Positions 14,040-44,539 of a stretch of DNA of 64,000 nt are shown here, piece by piece; position 1 is the first letter of the stretch, and each line of letters begins with the position of its first letter. The DNA is from Sclerodactyla briareus (Eukaryota; Echinodermata; Holothuroidea; Dendrochirotida; Sclerodactylidae). The notes under the pieces were generated by a model. The model was not told the origin of the DNA. It did not search any database and was given only the letters and a program-made list of their open reading frames with translations. The stretch covers positions 62,001 to 126,000 of the forward strand of contig JAODTK010005555.1 of the NCBI GenBank assembly GCA_026419785.1, written 5' to 3'. A program made the translations under genes and the position numbers.

Positions 14040-14700
14040 AATGACTATGACGCTGACCTTCACTTGGTTCATATGTTCCGAAGGTCTGTCTATATACATT
14101 AGGTTTTTTTTTTGTTTCAAGTTTGGTCAACATCCATAAAAAGACGGTTGCTTCTTTTTACCAGCTGTCATGTTTAATTCTAACAACTTAGAGTTTCAGA
14201 GGCCTTTGCTCTTGACCTTCACAGGTCAACATGTCTTCATGGTCAATGAACCTTGTCCCAAGGGCACCAAGACTGACTGTTTTGGGGGTCCTAATATGTT
14301 TTTTTTTTTATTTAACAGATGTTTGCTGTTTTCACAAACTCTCACAGCAACTTTTAAAATGATTTCCAGAAAATATAATATACTTTGTAGGAGGATATAT
14401 TATTTGAATTTCTATACATGGGAGCCTATATTGCCCCCTTTTTTACCTCTGAACCTACCCCCACAAAGTCAACATGTCCCATGGGTCGATAACATTGTTT
14501 CCGAGTTGGACAACCAAACCGTCACCGAGTCTACCCCCTCTAATTGTATAGAATGGGGGTCCTTGTTTGGAGAAATGTGGGAATTGTGAAAGGGTCACGT
14601 GTATCAGCTCGTTACACAATACCTCGACCCCCAGCTAATTGAAATGAAGCTTATGTTTTTGGTTTGTGGATTCCCCATGATGAGTGAATGATTGCTATGT
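14040..14700 (+). repeat. Interspersed repeat with gaccttca..ggtcaacatg words
   Basis: Words such as cttgaccttcacaggtcaac, atggtcaatgaaccttgtc and gctcgttacacaatacctcg recur in form with 13500-13620 (gctcgttaaaccataccttg, gaagctcaatacttgg). This suggests two related copies of a dispersed repeat. The 139-codon open frame across it is not recognised as protein. Confidence 0.45.
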
Positions 14701-14854
14701 TCTAGACAGTCCAGGACTAAATATGTAGCAGTCTGAGTGTCCATTTCGATCATGCTGACATTCAAAATGCAGCTTTTCCAACATTAATATCATACCCCTA
14801 CCTGTTTTATCGTGGAGACCGGGGGTCCGTTTGGTGAAAAAATCACGACAGGTC

Positions 14855-15425
14855 ATTAATAATAATATAATAATAATGAGGACTTGATAGAGCGCTAATG
14901 CAAAGCTTCTAGGCGCTTTACAGCAGCAAAAGACACATAGAGCAGACAAAAAGAAAAGAATAATTAACGAAGCGAAAACAGTGAGGGAAACCACAACAAG
15001 ACCATAACAGGAGGGGAATCATTCAGACAGAAAGTGCTGAGTGAGAAGAGAAAGGACGATACTTGAAAGTAGTTACAGTAGGAGCCAGACGGACAGAGTC
15101 AGGAATGGATTACCCCAAGTAGGAGGCGCGCAGAGGCGATTACGTGCGCCGTAAGAACGTGTGGAAGAGCGAACTATTACTTTGAACTGTTGCTGGGAAG
15201 TGACCTTAGATATCTGGAAGGAACCTGCAGCTGAACAAGCTCTGAGATGAAACTTGGAGTCATGCAGTTGATTGCTTTTATATACGAGAGAAGATCTTAA
15301 AAAACATTCTCTGCCTTACTGGAGCCAGTGAAGCCTGTTTTGCAGTGGAGTGAAATGCTCATGACGAGGAACAAAGATAATAGACGAGCAGCAATGTTCT
15401 GTACTCGCTGAAGCCTGGATTTGAA
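14855..15425 (-). mobile_element. LINE (CR1/L2-like) ORF2 C-terminus and 3' tail
   Basis: On the minus strand the sequence encodes LQRVQNIAARLLSL, then YIKAINCMTPSFISELVQLQ and VPSRYLRSLPSNSSK. These are the conserved C-terminal block of reverse transcriptase polyproteins in CR1/L2-type non-LTR elements (R-x-Q-N-x-A-A-R-L, Y-K-A-x-N-x-x-A-P-x-Y-I-x-E-L). It is followed by the typical 3' end GTAAAGCGCCTAGAAGC..GCGCTCTAT and a short (ATT)n tail at 14880-14855. Frame breaks and stops show it is dead or poorly sequenced. The element is 5'-truncated, as is usual for LINEs. On the plus strand the tail reads as the ataataataatgagg stretch. Confidence 0.75.
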
Positions 15426-15429
15426 TTAT

Positions 15430-18170
15430 AGTGTAATATTGAATTATGGTGAGTGAGTGAATTCACTCTTGCTAGAGCGCATCGCAGGGTTGTGATGCAA
15501 CCATTATGGTAGGTGAGTAACTTTTAACTTTTTTCTCTAAAACTGATTAATTTCAAATTTGTGTGAACACAAATCTTAAAATCACCACATACCACTCTCT
15601 CCTAGCTTCTAGGCAAAAACACCAATATTTCGGATATTATGAGGGAAAAACGTTACTTTGGGCGGAAGTTTTTTGAATATTTTTTGCATATATTTGGGCT
15701 TGGGGTGACAAATGGTTTCGAATATGTTACAGGGTTTCGGGCACTCCTCTGCCGTGGACTAGCCCAGTTAGTCCTTTCATCATACAACCTCAACACATCG
15801 CGGATTTTCCCCTTAGCCGATTAGGGAGGTGTCAGTCAGACCTCATTTTTGAGAGTGCACATGGCAATTAATTTGATAGAAGACATTTGGGAACTGAAGT
15901 GATCAACATGTTCTGGAGACTGGATAATCCCTAGTAATTTTCGTGTAGTTGCCATTCTTGCAGATATGCTTGTTTCCAGACCAGCGATTTAATCAAGGTA
16001 CCTAAATCTTGCAATCCGGTTAGCCAACATTAAATCGGAAGTGTAAACTGGATGGGGGTGAGATGCTTCGACCAGGTGAATAACACACATCAGAGGTTGA
16101 CTTTCTCATGATGAAATTGCTGTCACGGTTTCCGATTCGCCGTATACTGGACAGCGTCCCATCATCCACTTGCTCGGACGCCTTGCGCCCACTGCCAAGG
16201 TAGTCTCTGAAGTTCCACCAAAGTTCTCTCTTGACGAATTCTAATTTAAAACTCATAGACAAAAAATATATAAAGCCGCTGCAAAACCCCGCTCATTGCT
16301 GATATGTGTTCGGTGTTGAACCACTTCCACTAGTCCGCTATGAGAATGAGCTAATAAAACACTGACGTAAATGTTAGGATTTTATATTCTTGAATTTGGT
16401 GTTAACCTTTTGGATGGAAGACCCGTAACTGACTTTAGGAAACGGGCAGACAGAGGACCGGCTCACAAGGAGCGGGGGGCACCGTGTGTTTTGGCTATTG
16501 ACGGGGCAGGGGACAGGGTAGGTCTGCAGAGAGTGGGTAAGGAGGGAGGAAACCATGTGAAAACATTGGTGCTCTGTGGCCCCAATTCCTCACCCCTGCT
16601 TGGTTGAAGTACTGCCTTTGCAATGGGCAGTGTGTCCCCCCTATTGAACGCTACCTAACAAGGCTTGTTACAAGTTCATATGGGGCAGTGAGTTTGGTTG
16701 TCTCACAGGCGGGAAAAAGATGGGGCCAAGCTCACCAAACTTGTTTCTTCTCAAAGGGCCAATAGTACTTTATTCAGCCAGGAGGCGCCTAACCTAAACA
16801 AATGAGGCACTCCTACCAGTTCAATTGGCGTGTTACAGTTTTTACATTATACCTTCATTCACGCCATAGGGAAACGCGTTCTATTCTGTCCAAGGTGAAA
16901 GTTTCCCAGCTAAACGATACGTGCTGCATTTCAGGTCGGCATCAGTGTATGAACACGTTACATGAAAACTAGTCTTATCAACCACAAGCTCCGCCGATAC
17001 CAAAACACTTACTGCTTAGAATCAGTGTGATTGAGGAAAGAGCCGGTGGGGTGGGGGTTGGGGGTGGAGGTACGTTGACGAAATATATCCCAATCTTTTC
17101 CGACAGCCAGGTAACAGTGCCGTGCTGGGCGAGGTGGGGTGGGGGTTAGTATCTTTCGGTGGCGACAGTCATATCGTCAACTTCTGTTGAACGATGTCTC
17201 TGACATTTTCAGGCTTTTTCTTAAGCCGAGCTGATGTATCAGGTAGGACACTCTGCAGGTACGATACTGGTTTCTACTCCGAGCCTACTCTTCTTTATTT
17301 CTGGTTGACGCTTGCCACAATATGCGACCCTTCTAAATATTTCAGTGTTGGTCTATCCGGTTAAAGCCTGCAAGGGAAAGCGACCCCCCCCCCCCCAACC
17401 CTCCAACGAGTGGAATACTTGCTCGCATTACTTACTGTCATTAACTATCCGGCCAATGTATGGAAAATTAAGAAAAATTGATTATGTATTGCAGTGCTGT
17501 AAAATGGATATGGAATTGTCGCGGGGCATGCAGAAGGAAACGAAACCACATGTAGATAGGTAACCACAAACCCAACGGATCAGCTGCTCCATGATCAATG
17601 ATAGAAGTGAAACAAAAACGCAGCCATGCGTAGTGATTTCTTGACATTTCTGCCGAATATCATTAGTGGTTTAATGGTATTAGCGGATATTTCGGGGATC
17701 ACTGAACGCCAACTGTTTCGGTGCCAAGATTTAGAAGGATTCCCCTATGGTGACCTCAAGACTTTGACCCCTAACAGCAAAAAACAAACAGTGTCATCCT
17801 TCACCATAGTGCAACCCACATAGACTAATAGATACTTGCATTCATCTAGATACCGTGCTGGTTTTTTTTTTTTGGGGGGGGGGGAGGGCTACTGTGACTT
17901 TAATGACATTGAAATTGCACTAATAATTATAATAATAATAATAATAATCATAATATAAATAGGGTCGATATCGAGGAAACGTTTCTAGCTTCCTGGATCA
18001 TGTCTACCCCTGTGAATATACAGAAGTACTGAAAACGATTGCTTCACCCCAACCTTGACCGACGCCCCCCCTTGTTGCACCTTGCGTACCACGTACATCT
18101 GGAAAACCCACATCAACCTTTCGGAAGTGTGGTGTGTAATAGCAGGTGACCGTCACTTCAGACAGGTCAA
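15430..18170. other. No gene recognised
   Basis: Mixed non-coding sequence with G-rich runs at 17045-17075 and 17135-17150, C runs near 17385 and a T/G run near 17863-17888. An AT-trinucleotide run occurs at 17925-17960. Confidence 0.4.
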
Positions 18171-18183
18171 TCCATCGTCTTAC

Positions 18184-18419
18184 CCAAGTAAACTCTGTAT
18201 GTCCGGACCACGGGCTGCTTCCGCCAAACACTTCATTACAGAGCAGACAGAAACTCGCTCGTTAGGTTTGGTTTGAATGTGGTTAAAAGAGGGAGAACCT
18301 GGGGTATATATAGACAAATCTGTCATGTTCTGATCAATTCTACCAGAAGACACAGACGAAGCAACGGCTTCACCCACGGACGGTGAGGTGATACCAGCCA
18401 CTAAAAGGAAGAGATTCAT
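18184..18419 (-). CDS. Possible first exon of a secreted protein
   Basis: Read on the minus strand from Met at 18419, the peptide starts MNLFLLVAGITSPSVGEAVA, a plausible signal peptide. It continues as SSVSSGRIDQNMTDLSIYTP with a possible N-glycosylation site (NMT) and ends near CSVMKCLAEAARGPDIQSLL. A good splice donor, gtaaga, lies at 18183-18178, so the exon would end in phase 2. No second exon was recognised on the minus side. The spaced cysteines vaguely recall PAN/apple-type domains, but that is too weak for a family call. An alternative is that a splice acceptor at cttttag, within the signal-like stretch, starts an internal exon. Confidence 0.35.
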
Positions 18420-18429
18420 TAGGAACCAA

Positions 18430-20690
18430 AGAACTGGACTGACGTTGCCAACCTGTATTAAGGAAACACACCTAAGTGAGGAGGGATGCCTAGCATAGGT
18501 TGAAAACAGCCGTTGTACTGATTCGTTCGTTGGATATACCACAGGCCTCCAGGCCGGCTGTTGTTTTCTGCTCTGATTGCAGCCAATTGTATTGTAGAAA
18601 CTTTCAAGACATTTCCGGATCTTCGCCAGCAGAAAACCTACAGAAAGCACTGGTAAGTTTGAAAATTCGGACATGCGAGATCCAATTTAATAGCCTATAT
18701 TTATGTTTTCATACTACGGCGAATCGAAGTCAGGAAGTTAGTAACGCCTGATATTGCGAAAGTAAAATGAAAGGAATTATGCAATAAGATAATATTTTCC
18801 TAACTTAAAAAATGTGAAAACATCACAATATAATGCTGTGAAAAATGCGATCAGCAGGGTGTAATAATTCTTTTATTGCTAAAACTTACCAGAAAGGAGA
18901 TTGGCTAATCGCACGAATAACACTAATTTTCGCTACCAACAGAGAAATCAGGACCTTTGTGGTAATCATATGAACAGAGTATTATAGTAGGGTGGCTATA
19001 GTGTAATCTAGTATGGAGGTGAAGAGCCTATAACGGGAGGCCAACTATACTAGCGCTATCGGTAATTTGCTTTACTTTAGATATTGAGCCAGACAACTTG
19101 TTGAGTTAGTTTCCAATCAGTCCCACTGACTGCGTCAAAAAACCGAGCAATAGAAGTAAAATCCTCGTCGACCATAGTTTTGCGATATGGTTTCTTGGAA
19201 GTTTTCATCAGGGCCCTAGTAGAGAAAATACAATTTCGAGTGGATGTATTAGTTGTTCTTCAATATTGCTGTATCCGTATAGGTTCTGCGACTCTATTAG
19301 GTTGCGAGGAATAGCTTTCAGCCATTAGCAAGCACAACTTATGCGTAAGGCATTGCTGTTACAAACGCTGGTAAACAGACCTAAAATCACTTTTGGAAGA
19401 CAGGGGGCGAGTTAGGCTAGGGTTCCGTCGATGATTTGTGCCAAAGTACCATGGACCGGAACAATATTTAAAACAAAAAAAAAAAAAAAATCACATGAGC
19501 GCAGACAGGGGAACTGATCGAATATGCTGCATTCGTTTTGTAGATTTAGGCTACACAGGAAACGAAAGTTCATACTCATAAATACTAGCCAACACCGAAC
19601 ATAGCACTGAAGTAAAAACATGTCCCATGCGACATTTGCGCCGCGGTCAATGCTTTCCTCTTTATGAAGCCAAGTAACATCCATAAGCAGAGATGTTGCT
19701 GTACAATCACTTCCCATCAGCATACAATTTATCCTCTCAAAAAATGAAAAAAAATATTATAAAAAAAACCAACAAACAAACACGTGGCATCCATCTAGGA
19801 TAGCCTATGCCTATATTTCATCCACTGTTAATATATACAGAGATTTCAAAGAAATGATTTCGACCGCACAGTACCCTTCAAGTCATAAGGTACGCATTGG
19901 CACGCAACCGTACTCTGTTGGCGCGTGGGGCTTCTCACATACGAGAGAGAGAGAGGGGGGGGGGTCGATAACAGAAAATACACCCATGCCCCGGCCCACC
20001 CCAAAATGTGAAGGCAATGCATAGATGTAATATAGTGTCTTGGGCGATCATCCATTCAATATTATAACATGTTTGCTTCGCGGGCTACCAATATTGTTTT
20101 TGGCGTTTTGGCCAACCACGTGTGGATCAAAAAGCTACTCAAGGATACGATAAACTGTTCTGGAGGGGCCTGATTTTCAATTTTGTAAATAAACGGAGGC
20201 GTTGAAAATAGCTTCCGATTTGCCATTTATGAACCCCATTGAACACGATGTTGGTCCCAGTTCTCTTCTTGTATAAAAGAGTGAGAGTGCATATACTGTT
20301 CCAAAATAATGGGAAAATAATGAAACGTTGGGAAAGTTTTTTTTGTGATATTCCCAGAACGCAACCTGTATTGGGTAAAAATTGAACCCCAATAACGACT
20401 AAACTGCAAATTGTGGAAGGTCACTTTCATGAATAGCTCATACCCGTATTGCGGGGGGAGGCATTCAGGTATCGTCAGGGGTGTTAACTCAAAATCTGAA
20501 GGAAAGTACCCCGCCAAATTATGAATCATAAAGTCATATGTGTTGGTTGCAAAATATGTAGGATAGAGTCTTTGTTCCTGCATGGGTCAATCTTATGGGG
20601 CGGTCCAAGGTGTCACAGAGTTTTGATCTGTTACAAATATGGGAAGGACGCACTGCCACGTCTTTGTGGTTTTTTATTTACTTGGTATAA
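18430..20690. other. No gene recognised upstream of the MMP propeptide exon
   Basis: A signal-peptide exon of the MMP gene would be expected here or further upstream, but none was found. The sequence is AT-rich with a poly-A run near 19474-19490 and a GA/G run near 19945-19965. Confidence 0.4.
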
Positions 20691-20693
20691 CAG

Positions 20694-38184
<17,491 letters not shown>

Positions 38185-38763
38185 TATTTTAGACTAACAA
38201 TTGATCTCAATGTTTCATAGGGTATGAACCAACTGACCAGAAGAAAAGTAATTGCCCAGATAGTACACGCGTTTCCCCCTACTTGCGCAGTTGTTATATC
38301 GGGAAGAACTGGTTCAATTATGTACTCCATCAGTACTCGAGATAGTTTACCATAGTTTAGCATGGAGTGAGACTGTGGCTTCCAAGGTCTGGCAGGTTCG
38401 TTTTAACAGTAGCTACCGCGTGGACACAGTGGGTCCAATGAGAACAGATCCTGTCAACATAAGATCTTGTCGTCTTGGGGAGGTGGATAGATTCGATGCC
38501 AAGACGGTATCATTGAAATTCCTACTCTTTCTTGAAAATGAGTGCCACGCCATGGCATAACCGAATCGCAAGAAAAGACGTGTTCGATCGAGCCCGAGCT
38601 GCGTCATTGAGCAAGGTGCTTACTTCGAGGGACGAGCAATCGGCGCGCTTGGACCAAGAAATACAAGTGCCTAAAACGGCTTGGAAATTTCGTAATGAAA
38701 TAGGCTCGAAAGGCATCGTACACAGGTAGCTGTTTTGAACCTGCTGATAGTTGATAATGAATG

Positions 38764-38769
38764 AATAAA
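38764..38769 (+). promoter_or_regulatory. Candidate polyadenylation signal AATAAA of the MMP gene
   Basis: The hexamer AATAAA occurs about 580 bases after the MMP stop codon on the same strand and is followed by a T/G-rich stretch (tctctctgtggtctgctg). It is a canonical signal and would give a modest 3' UTR. The interval contains no recognisable gene. The assignment rests only on the motif and its position. Confidence 0.35.
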
Positions 38770-38799
38770 CAATCTCTCTGTGGTCTGCTGCCTAAACTT

Positions 38800-41700
38800 T
38801 GCAGAGACAGTAGGTCATCATGTAAACGATCCTCTCTTACGAAGAGGGATTGCCGCGAGGAGAATAGTTTGAGGTGAATAATATGAATTCTATAAATTTA
38901 TAATCACGAAAACGCGAACAAAAACAAATATTTGCCGCGGCCTACCTCAATTAAACATTGTAAAAAAAAGCCTTGTGCTGTCAAGTCGCGTGAATATCAA
39001 TGTAGAAATATGATTTTATTTTGATAAATGAAGTTTTACCCGTATTATCTTTTCTTAGATCTCATTTAATACCTTGTGAGAACACGTTTCATTCTCATAA
39101 ATATAGTGTTTTATTAGTGTTTCTATCATTTGTGTCAATATCTATAATTTATATTATATATATTTAATTATATTTAATTTTAAATATAAGAAAAGTTTGG
39201 AATATAAGAAAACCGCAAAGGAAACGTCCTGTGAAGAGACTATTAACCCATGCTTACTATGCTGTGGAGTTGCACTTCCATGTTGAAAACCAAATCGAAT
39301 CATTATAACAAACTGAGTTACGCAACTGCCCAGTGCCTTTTGGAGACCATGGGCATCCCTCGTTAATTAACTTGTCTTAACATTCCCAACTCATTTGTAA
39401 ATTTCAAATCACAAATATTTTTCATATTTAGGTTCCGGTTCAGGTGGAATAAACGCTAATACTTAGTGGATCACGTGACTGTGTGCGTTGGTTGTTTCTT
39501 CTTCAGAAGCGCATATTGGAGGATATATATCATGATTGGGCCAGTCAGCCATATCGTGTACTATATTGTTACTTTATGAGTCACTGCGGATCGATATAGT
39601 GTGTTAAAAAAATATTAGGCTTCTTTCATTTACTAATATCAACTTTTTTCTCTCGCTGGCGAGAAATGTCCCTTTGTACCTTTGTAAATGAGCCAGATGT
39701 TCGAAATAAATATGAACACCTATCTCGTGCTAATGGTAGACTATATAAGACTGGTGTATGGCCTCTAATTGGTCGAAACAGCCCGTGGCAAGGGACCCGG
39801 TAATCGAAAAGCGAGTGGTCATCACAGTGAAGTCCGCCTCACACTGTACGGAATCTGCGAACGCGCATGCGTTGCTACAGCTACGGTCATGCTCCCGGTC
39901 TCCGCTTACCGCACGGTTTGAGTCTCAAGACCGGTTACCGTCGCGGCGGCCGACTCGCCGTAAGCCTTGCGAACTTCCACTCAATGTTTTGAAACGACGT
40001 TTCGAAATGCGGTGACTCGCGCCTGGGACGTTAGCATTGTGGGCTTAATAACCGCTCAAGTTATCTTTGTTGCAATAATCAAATTCTACCAGTAACCTTC
40101 GTTCGAGAGATGACACGTCGACACGTTGCCTCGTTGGCGTGTGGTCACAGACTTATTTGATTAGGGCGCCGCATTCGTGACCAAGATTTGGACTCGAGTA
40201 TTCCTTAGCACTGCACTTTCTTCATTCGCACTTCGTCAAACCAAGGTCTAATGCAAGGTCTATGCTTCTGAACCCGTAGAATCAAAACGAATCTGGATGA
40301 TGCCGTCTGCTTTCAGTCCCTCCTCCACCCCCTATAGATGTAGCACCATGAAGGAACTTTAGCCTGCCGATCACTGCTAAAGACACAAACCCGCACTAAC
40401 TCTCTAGTACCTCCATGTTAACTCTCGAGTCCCCTCCTGCTGACTGACTCCGCGTACCTCCATGCTGACTCTCGAGTGCTGTGTGTCATTGCGATAGTTA
40501 GCCTAATCATTACCCTAGCTGCGGAAAGAAGTGTATTCAGTACTAACGCGCCGTACTCGTTCAATTATTGACCCCTGGTCTATGCATAGTTAATATTTTA
40601 GCAGACATGTAATAGCGTGACATTTATATATAGTGAGGACACGATACTGTCGCGAGCGATGTCTCAAACAAACCCCCAAAAATGTCAAGGGACTTACAGT
40701 TGGAATTTTTTTTCGAATATCCCAGTTGGGAATTCTGACCGATGTCAGATTGTACTTTTACGGACGATGGTCCGAGGCCCAGTCAACTATTGTAAATTTG
40801 CAACTCAACCGAAATGAAATTTCTTTATTCAGGTAAAAACGGTGAAATACAAATCCACCGAGAATGTATTTTTTTTTATTATTATCCAGATAATGTGAGC
40901 ATAAATTTTGCGCGCTCGCGCGCAATAACAGTAATCTTCCCTTCAATTAACAGGCATATTCACAACGACCAACCACCGGAATTCGCTGTGGATCTCACAG
41001 CAATGAAATTTGAGAACTTTTTATTATATTCGGCATTCCTTTTAAAAGATTTTCGACGTCGGAAGAAGCGGGAACTTTGCAAAAGAACTCTGAGAATCTT
41101 TGCGGTCCCTGCTACGGTTGAGGGGGGGGGACTGTCGAACACGTGCCAGTGCCCCTTCAAAAACCTTGTGCTGTTTGGATTTTCAACGCAATGTTTATCA
41201 CCATGTAACTGCTACTTCTCGGAGTTCCGCTGCTCTCCGGGCATGACATCACTTCATAGTTGGACAGTAAGAACCCAAAGTAGCTAAATGTCCCACATAT
41301 TTGGGTTGAGTCCTGTTTTTCCAGATGTGCCGGGGAACCCTGAAAAATTTGCGCGCTTCGCGCGCACTGTCAACAGTATATGGAACACAAATTTGTTGCC
41401 AACATTCTGGCAACAATTAAAGTCGAGGCAGCGATAAGAACCGAGGTCGACAAAATTCCAATTGTCCACCAATTACAAAATTTTGTGATCACAAAAAGCC
41501 CAGGTTTGAAGCTTGGTACATACTGCCCAAAACCTCCTGGGATCGGGTCATTTCCACCATCCGGGGGCTTGGGGGACCATTTTTTTTTAACTGTGCCCGC
41601 GGCCAACGAATGTGGCGCTCTCCTCTGATAATATTCTCGTGTCCCCCCTGAGATATGTCTCCGCGCCCCTTGTGCACCCCAAATATGAAAAGTTTGGCGA

Positions 41701-42840
41701 GTCGCTACTGGCCTCCTGGCCCAAGTTTTTAATGATAAAATGCCCGGAAAACAATGCAAAAAATGCCCGCCGCGATACCAAATTTCCGGTGACCCATTCA
41801 AAAATTTGGGTGCAAATTGTCGGCCCCGTAAATTGGAATGGTCTCGTCTGCCTGTGTTGGCGGTTCGCTGTTAGGTAAGAATTAACCCAACTTCCAAACG
41901 AAGAGCCTATATACTTACTGCCATGGAGCTCATTCAATTTAGCAGAGAAAATCACAAATCCCTGGTAGTAAGTACATCCTTCTAAAGACGTGCGAATGCA
42001 ACATTATTGCTAGGTGGAAGTGAGTGTTTAGGAGTCATATGCTCAGATTGCACTACGCCACCCGGAATGCAAAATTTTGATGGGAGACTGGGCTCGGCGG
42101 TCGTAGATTTAAGCTACTATCTTGCTCGATTCGATTTGGTAGAAAGAAGCACAAGAGTCACAGCAACAAATCGCCATCAAGGACTCGTGAAAATCGAAAT
42201 GATTTGGACTGAGAGTGAGGGTTTGGAGTGCTATATTGCACCAAATTGCATCTAAGGCCACCAGGAAACGCCACAATTCCGCAAAGGGGGAGGGTGTGTT
42301 CCCTCCTCCGATCCGTCATCAAACGTCAGTTGCCCCACTCAAAATTACGTCCCTACCCCACTGATAGTTACTTCAGATTCATGCCGTGCACATCAGTGTG
42401 TGTGTCAGTCGTGAGCTGATGGCAACACGCCGCCCACTAACTCCAATTCAAAGACCGAGCGTTACCACTAAGGCCCAGTCGAAGCACTATATACGCAATT
42501 GGCATAGGAAGTACATTTATATGCGTTGTGTTACTTGTGTGCCTCACACGGCTGTGGTGTCCGGTCGTCATTCATTCCGTGCATTAGGTGGATGCATGAT
42601 GAAGGTGTCAACAGGGCCCGTCACGAACAACAGTCTTCCGATGAGATGGGCGCAATTGACTCAATGAACTCCATATTCTGTGAACTCTCGGTCTCAGTGG
42701 TCCATTTTCACAAAAGGTTACAAAAACGTCTCAAAAAGACTCCCCAAATGACATAAAAAACTTAAAAAAACGCAAAGTGCACCTTTCAGTATAGGGGGTA
42801 GGGTGAGTTTGTGAAAAAGCTGAAATCGTAGCAGTTGGAA
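38800..42840. other. No gene recognised beyond the MMP 3' region
   Basis: AT-rich sequence (notably 39130-39190) with two GCGCGC-type hairpins (40907-40925 and 41351-41367). The open stretches at 39758-40015, 40814-41287 and 41370-41955 have no recognisable family. A TATA-like ctatataag precedes the first of these at 39740 but nothing else supports a promoter. Confidence 0.4.
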
Positions 42841-42855
42841 TTTTTGTTCTTCACA

Positions 42856-42941
42856 CCCCCTCCCCCCCCCCCCCCCCCCCCCCCCACCCCCCCCCCCCCC
42901 CCCGCCCCCCCCCCCCCACCCCCCCCCCCCCCCCCCCCCCC

Positions 42942-42979
<38 letters not shown>
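42856..42979 (+). repeat. Poly-C tract, about 120 bases
   Basis: A nearly pure C run with a few A and G interruptions. Length is likely unreliable in assembly. Confidence 0.95.
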
Positions 42980-43989
42980 ATTAATATGACCCTCGCTACG
43001 TCCCTGAGCGAGGCCGTTCCCAGTATATCTATATCACGACTTTCCATAGGGTAATCATATTAGACGACCCAATTACAATAGGGGGCCTACTGAAGTTTAT
43101 TTCACTTTCGAGTTTCAACACGTAAAGTATTACGAACAGTGGAAAAGGCGTTCCAGACTTGCTAAAGTCGATACGCCGTAGTGGGAAAACATGAACATAT
43201 AGCACAGAGGAATAAAAATAAAAAGACCTGTCTGCAAGATGTGTGTCACTCTAACACGAACCAACGGGAGCCACTCAATACGAGACGGTCTCCGATGGTG
43301 ATCTTGACAGCTTCAAAGAAATTCGAGAAAAAACAAGGGGCAATGTCCTTCAGCACATATTTGTAACCATTAGTGAATTGACAATGATCGCAATTTGTTT
43401 AGCAGAAGGTGGTTGATAATTTTATAGAGTGAAAAAACACATAGAAAAGAGGGACACAAATGGAACAATAGGAAGCGACCTCATCACTAACTGTTGCTAT
43501 TCTTGGAAGTAATTCTGCCATTGGTCTTCAGATACGTTTTATAAGGACGGTAGGTCATAATACGTTGTACATCACGGGTTCTCGCGTATTTAGTTAGCGG
43601 CCACGTTGAATCGTTCAATTTACCATGGAAGACGAAAAAAATTCATGTGTTGAACTCTGAATTACAAACAACGCCCGGGCACCAATTAAGGACATGTGAC
43701 ACTGCATGGTAAATTTGGCCTTGCACTATGGCGTGTTCAAAAAACCGAACTAGTAAGATCAAGTACACTTTTCCACAAATGGGGCATACGCTATATTTTG
43801 CAAGCCGTTACAAGTCCTGTGTTAGGTCGTTGTCTTTCTCGTTTTCCCCAACCAGCTGTTGCGTCACCATAAACCAGTCGTCTGCTCCAACTTGCCCAAT
43901 CTTGCCCAATCCTAGAAATCCTGATTGAAATCACAGTTTGTTTCCTCCTAAAATTGGATTTAGCCAATCCCATCACCTATCCTATTCCT

Positions 43990-44535
43990 GTTTTAAATGA
44001 ACAACTGTAATCATATTTCTATTTTCCTGAATCTTGCCCTTCACCTGTTAACAATCGCAAGAATCAAACCCATGCCAATTGGGGCATTGAGGGTTGTCAT
44101 TGCAAATTCATCTTTCATTCAAATATATTGCTGTTGGTAGTACTTCAAGAAGAGAATGATTGAAATCATTTTTTGAAAATTTCCAACCATTTTTATCAGA
44201 GAGGTGAGCTTTCCGGTCCCCGCTTACAATCAATTCGAAATATTACATGCGTTGGCTATGTCTGGCTGCACCCACACTATAACCATATTTGTATTTTCCT
44301 GAAAATTCATCATTAACAATCACAAGAATCAACCCATGCCAACTGAGGCACGAGGGCCTGTCTTTCAAGGTTCATCTTTTGATAAAAACTTCAGGAAATC
44401 ATTAATATAACAATGATATGATATAATGATATGATATGTGTTTGAGCCATCTTCACTAGAGTAAATCAATTATTGAGCTTTCAAATTCGAAGTATTACAT
44501 GCGATGTTGTTTCCTGGCCGCACCCACACTCACAA
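43990..44535 (+). repeat. Two-copy tandem duplication of about 270 bases
   Basis: Unit 1 (43990-44276) and unit 2 (44277-44535) share tatttctattttcctgaa or tatttgtattttcctgaa at the start, aacaatc.caagaatc.aacccatgccaa, and end with attacatgcg and ctgcacccacact or ccgcacccacact. Unit 2 has an added atgatatgatat run. Confidence 0.8.
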
Positions 44536-44539
44536 TGGA

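Noticed and set aside
14170..14589. 139-codon plus-strand open frame
   Set aside because: It lies on a dispersed repeat with gaccttca/ggtcaacatg words and has no recognisable domain.
39740..40015. TATA-like word followed by an 85-codon open frame
   Set aside because: The frame has no recognisable family and no donor or polyadenylation context, so chance is the simplest reading.
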